DNA of 64,000 nucleotides from CAYQVO01 sp964421085 (GTDB lineage: Bacteria; Bdellovibrionota_C; UBA2361; CAYQVO01). The notes below the pieces were generated by a model. The model was not told the DNA's origin. It saw nothing but the letters and a program-made list of their open reading frames with translations, and made no database searches. Shown here piece by piece: positions 60,031 through 64,000 of the stretch (positions within the stretch are counted from its first letter, which is position 1; every line of letters begins with the position of its first letter). The stretch covers positions 1-64,000 of the forward strand of contig CAYQVO010000010.1 of the NCBI GenBank assembly GCA_964421085.1, written 5' to 3'. A program made the position numbers and the translations under genes.

Positions 60031-60372
60031 CTACTCCTCCATATACCGCAGTGAAATCTTCCCGATCACAATCTCATCCCCCGATTTCAGGAGATGCTTT
60101 TCGCCGGCCTGCAGCTTCTGAAGTGCGTCTTTCCGGATGAACGTTCCGTTGAGGCTTCCCAGATCTTCCAGTGTAACCCCGGTCTCCTCCAGGCAGATCA
60201 CGGCGTGCTGCCTCGAAACCTTTGCATCTACATCCTCCTCGTCAAGATCGACTGCCAGCGGCTCATCGCTGTCCGGATCAACCCGGCCTATCAGGTTCTC
60301 CCCTGCCTCGAGCAGAAACTCTTTTTCTTTGTTTTTACCACGAATTACCACTAACTTTGCGTTTCTATTCAT
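60031..60372 (-). CDS. Small FHA-domain protein
   Basis: A 113-residue protein that is little more than one FHA domain: LIGRVDPDSDEPLAVDLDEE, KVSRQHAVICLEETGVTLED and LGSLNGTFIRKDALQKL, with LKSGDEIVIGKISLRYME. The phospho-peptide-binding Arg, Ser, His and Asn positions are intact. ATG 60372 (MNRNAKLVVI) is preferred over the seven-codon longer start. It is the third FHA protein within 4 kb, next to the T3SS operon and convergent with the receiver gene. Confidence 0.88.
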   Translation of the reverse strand: MNRNAKLVVIRGKNKEKEFLLEAGENLIGRVDPDSDEPLAVDLDEEDVDAKVSRQHAVICLEETGVTLEDLGSLNGTFIRKDALQKLQAGEKHLLKSGDEIVIGKISLRYMEE

Positions 60373-60458
60373 TTTGTCCGCGCACCTTCGCAAAGATAAA
60401 ATCGCATCTCAATTTATTTATCTACTCTCTCACAATTTATTTCCGGCTTACTGCATCC

Positions 60459-60464
60459 TATAAT
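60459..60464 (+). promoter_or_regulatory. Consensus -10 element upstream of the RNase G region
   Basis: A perfect TATAAT at 60459-60464 in an AT-rich stretch; the -35 region (about 60436-60441) is only T-rich. A transcript would start near 60471 and cover the small frame at 60495 and then RNase G. Confidence 0.5.
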
Positions 60465-60494
60465 AAGGAGCGTCTGCCAGCCAAGAGACGAAAG

Positions 60495-60662
60495 ATGAGC
60501 TGGCGTGGAGCAATAAGAAATTTCAGGTGGGGCATTGTGACAACATTCCCCAGAGCGCTCTGCAGAGCAGAGCATTTAATTGAATCAGGCCCGCTGTTTA
60601 AGCGCAGGAAAAAGCTTTTCGGACGATCGAAAGGGAGCTTCGTCTCCCTGAAACGCATATGA
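60495..60662 (+). CDS. Possible small basic protein, 55 residues
   Basis: A 56-codon frame beginning MSWRGAIRNFRWGIVTTFPR and ending RSKGSFVSLKRI. It is strongly basic with no known family. It lies just after a consensus -10 box and before RNase G/E, so it is transcribed, but only a weak ribosome site (GACGAAAG) is present. The region could instead be an untranslated RNA; RNase E-type genes in other bacteria have long regulatory 5' leaders. Confidence 0.35.
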   Translation: MSWRGAIRNFRWGIVTTFPRALCRAEHLIESGPLFKRRKKLFGRSKGSFVSLKRI

Positions 60663-60750
60663 TACAGGGAATTGTTCTTAACATAGAAAAGCAGGTGTGC
60701 AATTGCACCGGATGTCTTCGCGGCGGGCACGAGCCTATGGAGTTCAATCT

Positions 60751-62469
60751 ATGGATCTGCGAATGCTTATCAATGCCCGCGATTATGAAGAGTGCAGAAT
60801 CGCGATTACGGAAGATGATCAGCTTGTGGAACTCGAAATCGAATCTGATTTCGGGCGAAAATTAAAGGGCAATATATATAAAGCGCGGATTTCCCGCATC
60901 GAACCGAGTCTTCAGGCTGCGTTTATCGACATCGGAACCGAGCGAAACGGATTTCTTCAGATTAACGATATTCATCCGTCTTACTTTCCCGCCCGATACG
61001 CGGGCGATCATATCCCTTCACATAAAATAAACATTCAGGATGTGCTTCAGGCCGGCCAGGAACTTATAGTGCAGGTCGTCAAGGAAGAGCGGGAACTGAA
61101 AGGCGCTACCCTTACAACGTATCTTTCCCTTCCCGGCAGATATATCGTGGTGATGCCGGGGAGTGACAGAGGCGGCATTTCGAGAAAGATCGTCGATAGT
61201 GAACAGAGGAAACGCCTCAAGAAACTGTGCGTCGAACTCGAAGTTCCTTCAGGAATCGGCCTCATTATTCGAACCGCGGGGCTCGATCGTTCACAGAGCG
61301 AACTTTCGCGCGACCTGACCCTGCAGCTGAAACTGTGGGAGCGGATCCTCAACGAGGCGCAGAAGGCGTCGTCGCCGTCACTGCTTTACAAAGAGAGCGA
61401 TCTCGCGACGCGCGTGGTCCGTGATTATTTCACGCCGGAAATAAGATCGATAGTCATCGACGATTCCGAAACCTTCCAGAGAGTCCGTGAGTTCGTGGAC
61501 CAGGTCATGCCCCGGTACCGTTCCCGTGTCAAAGAGTATACGAACCCGGAACCCCTGCTTGCCCATTATAACGTGGAGCACGCCGTTGCAAGCACCATGG
61601 TTCGAGAAGTGGCGCTGAGGTCCGGCGGCTCTCTTGTCATCGAACAGCTCGAAGCGCTCGTGGCCATCGATGTGAACTCCGGGAAAGCAACCGCAGGCGG
61701 AAGCATTGAAGACACAGCTTACCGGACAAATCTTGAAGCTGCTGACGAACTCGCCAGACAGCTCAGGCTGAGGGATCTCGGCGGTCTCATTGTAATAGAC
61801 TTCATAGACATGCTCGACAGACGCCACAAGGCATTGGTCGAGAAGCGGCTCAGGAACGCGATCAAAACAGACAAGGCAAGAGTCGAGGTTGGAAAGATTT
61901 CCAAGTTCGGACTGCTCGAGATGTCGCGTCAGCGGCTCCGTGCATCTCTCAACAGCCAGAGCTATTTCAAATGCCCGAACTGCATCGGCCAGGGGCAAAT
62001 CCGTTCCCCGGAACTTGTCGCGCTGGAAGTGTTGAGAAAAATCCAGTCAGCAGTAGTAGTCGGACAAGTGACAATTGTGAAGGCCCGCCTCGCCCCTGCC
62101 CCTGCAATGTTTCTTTTGAACCGCAAGAAAGCGTACCTCAGCGCGCTCGAGAAAGATTACAGCATCCAGATATACGTTCTTGCGGATGGACGCCTCAGGC
62201 AGGATGAATATCAATTCGAAATGGAAAGCCGCAAGGGGGCTGTCGATGCCCACGCCGCACATACAATCACCGGAACTCCGCCGCCCCCGTCCGCCCGGGT
62301 GGAAGAGGAAGACGAAGACGAAGAGGAAGAAGAATTCGAAGGAGAAACCTCCCGCGCTCAGGCACCGCAGGCGGAAAGAAGACTTCGAAAACTGCGCCTC
62401 AGCCGCAGCCGAAGGCCGAAAAAGCCCGCGGACCCCGGGAAAAGCAGGGGGAAAAATACCCGATTGTGA
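60751..62469 (+). CDS. rng: Ribonuclease G/E
   Basis: A 572-residue endoribonuclease that cuts single-stranded, A/U-rich RNA in rRNA maturation and mRNA decay. It has an S1 domain with GNIYKARISRIEPSLQAAFI and DIGTERNGFLQINDI, the 5'-sensor region (GIGLIIRTAG), and the DNase I-like catalytic motif ALVAIDVNSGKATAG with LGGLIVIDFIDMLDRRHKAL. The zinc-link CPNCIGQGQI holds the dimer. The C-terminus (about 60 residues) is acidic then very basic, too short to be an RNase E degradosome scaffold. ATG 60751 is chosen because GGAG lies eight bases upstream and it gives the normal N-terminus. Confidence 0.93.
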   Translation: MDLRMLINARDYEECRIAITEDDQLVELEIESDFGRKLKGNIYKARISRIEPSLQAAFIDIGTERNGFLQINDIHPSYFPARYAGDHIPSHKINIQDVLQAGQELIVQVVKEERELKGATLTTYLSLPGRYIVVMPGSDRGGISRKIVDSEQRKRLKKLCVELEVPSGIGLIIRTAGLDRSQSELSRDLTLQLKLWERILNEAQKASSPSLLYKESDLATRVVRDYFTPEIRSIVIDDSETFQRVREFVDQVMPRYRSRVKEYTNPEPLLAHYNVEHAVASTMVREVALRSGGSLVIEQLEALVAIDVNSGKATAGGSIEDTAYRTNLEAADELARQLRLRDLGGLIVIDFIDMLDRRHKALVEKRLRNAIKTDKARVEVGKISKFGLLEMSRQRLRASLNSQSYFKCPNCIGQGQIRSPELVALEVLRKIQSAVVVGQVTIVKARLAPAPAMFLLNRKKAYLSALEKDYSIQIYVLADGRLRQDEYQFEMESRKGAVDAHAAHTITGTPPPPSARVEEEDEDEEEEEFEGETSRAQAPQAERRLRKLRLSRSRRPKKPADPGKSRGKNTRL

Positions 62470-62585
62470 CGCTCCGAAACCTCTGCTAAATTTCTTACAG
62501 CTTAAAACTACTTAAAGTTTTCCTGATAAGCGGGGCATTGAAGAGTCTTCGCTGGAGTATAAGGTTCAGAGGTTAAACGTTTTCG

Positions 62586-63536
62586 ATGCATAAGCAGGCC
62601 AGGTTGCAGGAGGATTTATGCCGTATGGCGCGGTTTGGCGCGAACCTCGCGGACGCGCACAGCTGTCTCATCTTCCTTCCCGTTGAAAGTCTCCTTGAAT
62701 TCGAAAAACCGGAGAAAGGGACACTGATCCTGACAGGATTTCACTCGCTCAGCGACGACATAATTGAGGAGCGAGTCATCCCCGCCGGATTCGGACTCAT
62801 CGGCTGGGTCGCAAAAAATCACCGCTCAATTCATGTTTCTCCGTTCGAACGTGACAGCAGAACTCTCGGGATTTATCAGGAAGATCACGAACTGAAAAGC
62901 TTTATAGGGATCCCCATCGCTGTCTCGCGTTTCATCCAGGATACAGGCGATGTGTCGGGCGTTATCGCGTGCGACAGCAGAAAGGCCTACGCATTTTCGA
63001 AACTGCAGGGCAAACTGCTTGAAGATCTTTCCGCCGAGATAAGCAACCTCCTTCAACTGCATGGGAGAATAAGCGTAGGCGAATCACTGAACACTTCCTG
63101 GGAGACTTTCAAGCAGCGGAGCAGTAACCTTGTCAAGGCTCTCGGTAAAGAAGCAGTCGAAGTGCTGAGGCTTCGTCCGGAGAATTTTTACCAGGTGGAA
63201 GAGAAGCACGGCATCGATTACGCATCTTCTCTCATAGACCAGGTGGTCCGGCTCATACGGCAGACCCTGCCCCCCCACTTCCCCCTCTACCGCACGTCGA
63301 CTGGAGATATTGTCATCCTCCTTGACAACATGATGACTTCATTCTTCGCGAACAAGATAGATAACCTCTGCAATCATATGGCTGTTCGCGGAGAAAAACT
63401 AACTTTTGTATTTAAACGCGCGTCTCTCGCGAACCGGAAAGGTGAAGACTTCAATCTGGAGAGGATTGTTGCCGAGGCTATTCCGGGAGAGGAGCATCAG
63501 AAGGGCAGTTATTATGAGCAGCACCGTAGAGCTTAG
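62586..63536 (+). CDS. GAF-domain protein
   Basis: A 316-residue protein. Residues about 10-155 form a GAF sensor domain (MARFGANLADAHSCLIFLPV, LIGWVAKNHRSIHVSPFERD, LKSFIGIPIAV, SGVIACDSRKAYAFS). The remaining 150 residues resemble a degenerate GGDEF-like fold (QVVRLIRQTLPPHFPLYRTS, TGDIVILLDNM), but the GGDEF catalytic motif is not present. GAF proteins of this sort beside mreB are known in several deep-branching phyla. Its end overlaps mreB by 23 bases. ATG 62586 is kept; a later in-frame ATG (62625) is possible. Confidence 0.78.
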   Translation: MHKQARLQEDLCRMARFGANLADAHSCLIFLPVESLLEFEKPEKGTLILTGFHSLSDDIIEERVIPAGFGLIGWVAKNHRSIHVSPFERDSRTLGIYQEDHELKSFIGIPIAVSRFIQDTGDVSGVIACDSRKAYAFSKLQGKLLEDLSAEISNLLQLHGRISVGESLNTSWETFKQRSSNLVKALGKEAVEVLRLRPENFYQVEEKHGIDYASSLIDQVVRLIRQTLPPHFPLYRTSTGDIVILLDNMMTSFFANKIDNLCNHMAVRGEKLTFVFKRASLANRKGEDFNLERIVAEAIPGEEHQKGSYYEQHRRA

Positions 63537-64000
63537 CACCCCTCTTACGTACACAAGCTTTTACAGCCCGTCCATGCTGAGGCGCCTGAGAATGTTCTGG
63601 TGCAATGATCTTGCGATTGATCTCGGAACTGCAAACACTCTCATATACATGAGGAAGCAGGGAATCGTTCTGAATGAGCCGTCAGTAGTGGCAGTTGAAG
63701 AAGGGACGAAGAAACCGCTGGCGGCAGGCCACGCGGCAAAGGAAAGATTCGGAAAAACATCCTGCAGCGTCCAGTGCATCCGGCCGATGAAGGACGGAGT
63801 AATCGCTGATTTTGACATTACCACAACGATGATTGAGCGCTTTCTCTCGCGGATCCGCAGCAGATGGGCGTTCACAAAGCCGCGCGCTGTGATAGGTGTT
63901 CCCTCGGGAATTACACAGGTGGAAAAGCGTGCGGTGATTGAAGCCGCGCTTTGCTCCGGCGTTGCGGACGTCATCCTTGCCGAGGAACCGATGGCGGCAG
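63514..64000 (+). CDS. mreB: Rod shape-determining protein MreB, N-terminal part
   Basis: The right edge cuts this gene after about 162 codons. The actin-fold phosphate-1 motif NDLAIDLGTANTLIYMRK, then GIVLNEPSVVAVEE and PMKDGVIADFDITTTMIERF, and KPRAVIGVPSGITQVEKRAV and EAALCSGVADVILAEEPMAA are diagnostic. MreB filaments guide cell-wall synthesis in rod-shaped cells. ATG 63514 has AAGGG eight bases upstream and gives an extra 25-residue N-terminus; ATG 63592 would give the more usual start. mreC is expected beyond the edge. Confidence 0.95.
   Translation, partial: MSSTVELSTPLTYTSFYSPSMLRRLRMFWCNDLAIDLGTANTLIYMRKQGIVLNEPSVVAVEEGTKKPLAAGHAAKERFGKTSCSVQCIRPMKDGVIADFDITTTMIERFLSRIRSRWAFTKPRAVIGVPSGITQVEKRAVIEAALCSGVADVILAEEPMAA

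Overview
The window looks like chromosomal DNA from a diderm (Gram-negative type) bacterium. It carries an LptE-like outer-membrane lipoprotein, several lipobox proteins, part of a type III secretion (T3SS) locus and mreB. An NfnAB-type flavin/iron-sulfur pair points to an anaerobic or facultative life. I cannot name the phylum. The argH resembles the Bacteroidetes type, and a multi-FHA T3SS locus recalls chlamydial/PVC systems, but neither is decisive. The assembly is a scaffold, with N gaps at 2231-2240 and 45658-45755 and two probable frameshifts. I saw no tRNA, rRNA, CRISPR array or insertion sequence.

Layout. 0-9 kb: a glycosyltransferase remnant, lemA, then a minus-strand run of ilvE, a HAD phosphatase, a DUF2207 membrane protein and nfnA/nfnB, followed by a metallophosphoesterase. 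9-14 kb: leuACDB on the minus strand behind a readable leucine attenuator (leader peptide with four consecutive Leu codons, pause hairpin, antiterminator, terminator). 14-24.6 kb: argH, a GT-C membrane protein and a secreted HAD enzyme; an Nramp-type transporter paired with a soluble PRC/MgtE_N/CBS protein; a REC-PAS-histidine kinase; a HerA-like ATPase; a small helical protein; and lptE.

24.6-53.4 kb is an accessory island for stress and glycan metabolism. It opens with a HisKA_2 kinase and a response regulator fused to a CRP/FNR sensor and HTH, whose HTH lies behind an in-frame TAG. It continues with DUF1328, three DUF892 (YciE-type) genes, several small proteins, KdpE/KdpD-like proteins, three GT-type glycosyltransferases, an FAD oxidoreductase, GH1-like (two), GH2, GH43-like and (alpha/alpha)6-barrel glycosidases, a PAS kinase, and remnants of DUF748 and PfpI genes.

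The main discovery candidate is a repeated operator in this island, TGAY-N4-RTCA. I read 14 exact copies and 3 near copies, almost all intergenic, and most sit about 32 bp (centre to centre) from a TAnnnT -10 box. This is the geometry of class II CRP/FNR activation. The interrupted response regulator-CRP protein has the FNR-like recognition helix ETVSR, which suits TGAT half-sites, so it is the nearest candidate regulator. The island may therefore be one two-component CRP/FNR regulon.

53.4-59.4 kb: a minus-strand T3SS sub-cluster (triple-FHA membrane protein, zinc-ribbon/FHA protein, SctJ, a small protein, a SctO-like coiled coil, SctQ). 59.6-64 kb: a single-domain response regulator, a small FHA protein, RNase G/E, a GAF-domain protein, and mreB running off the right edge.
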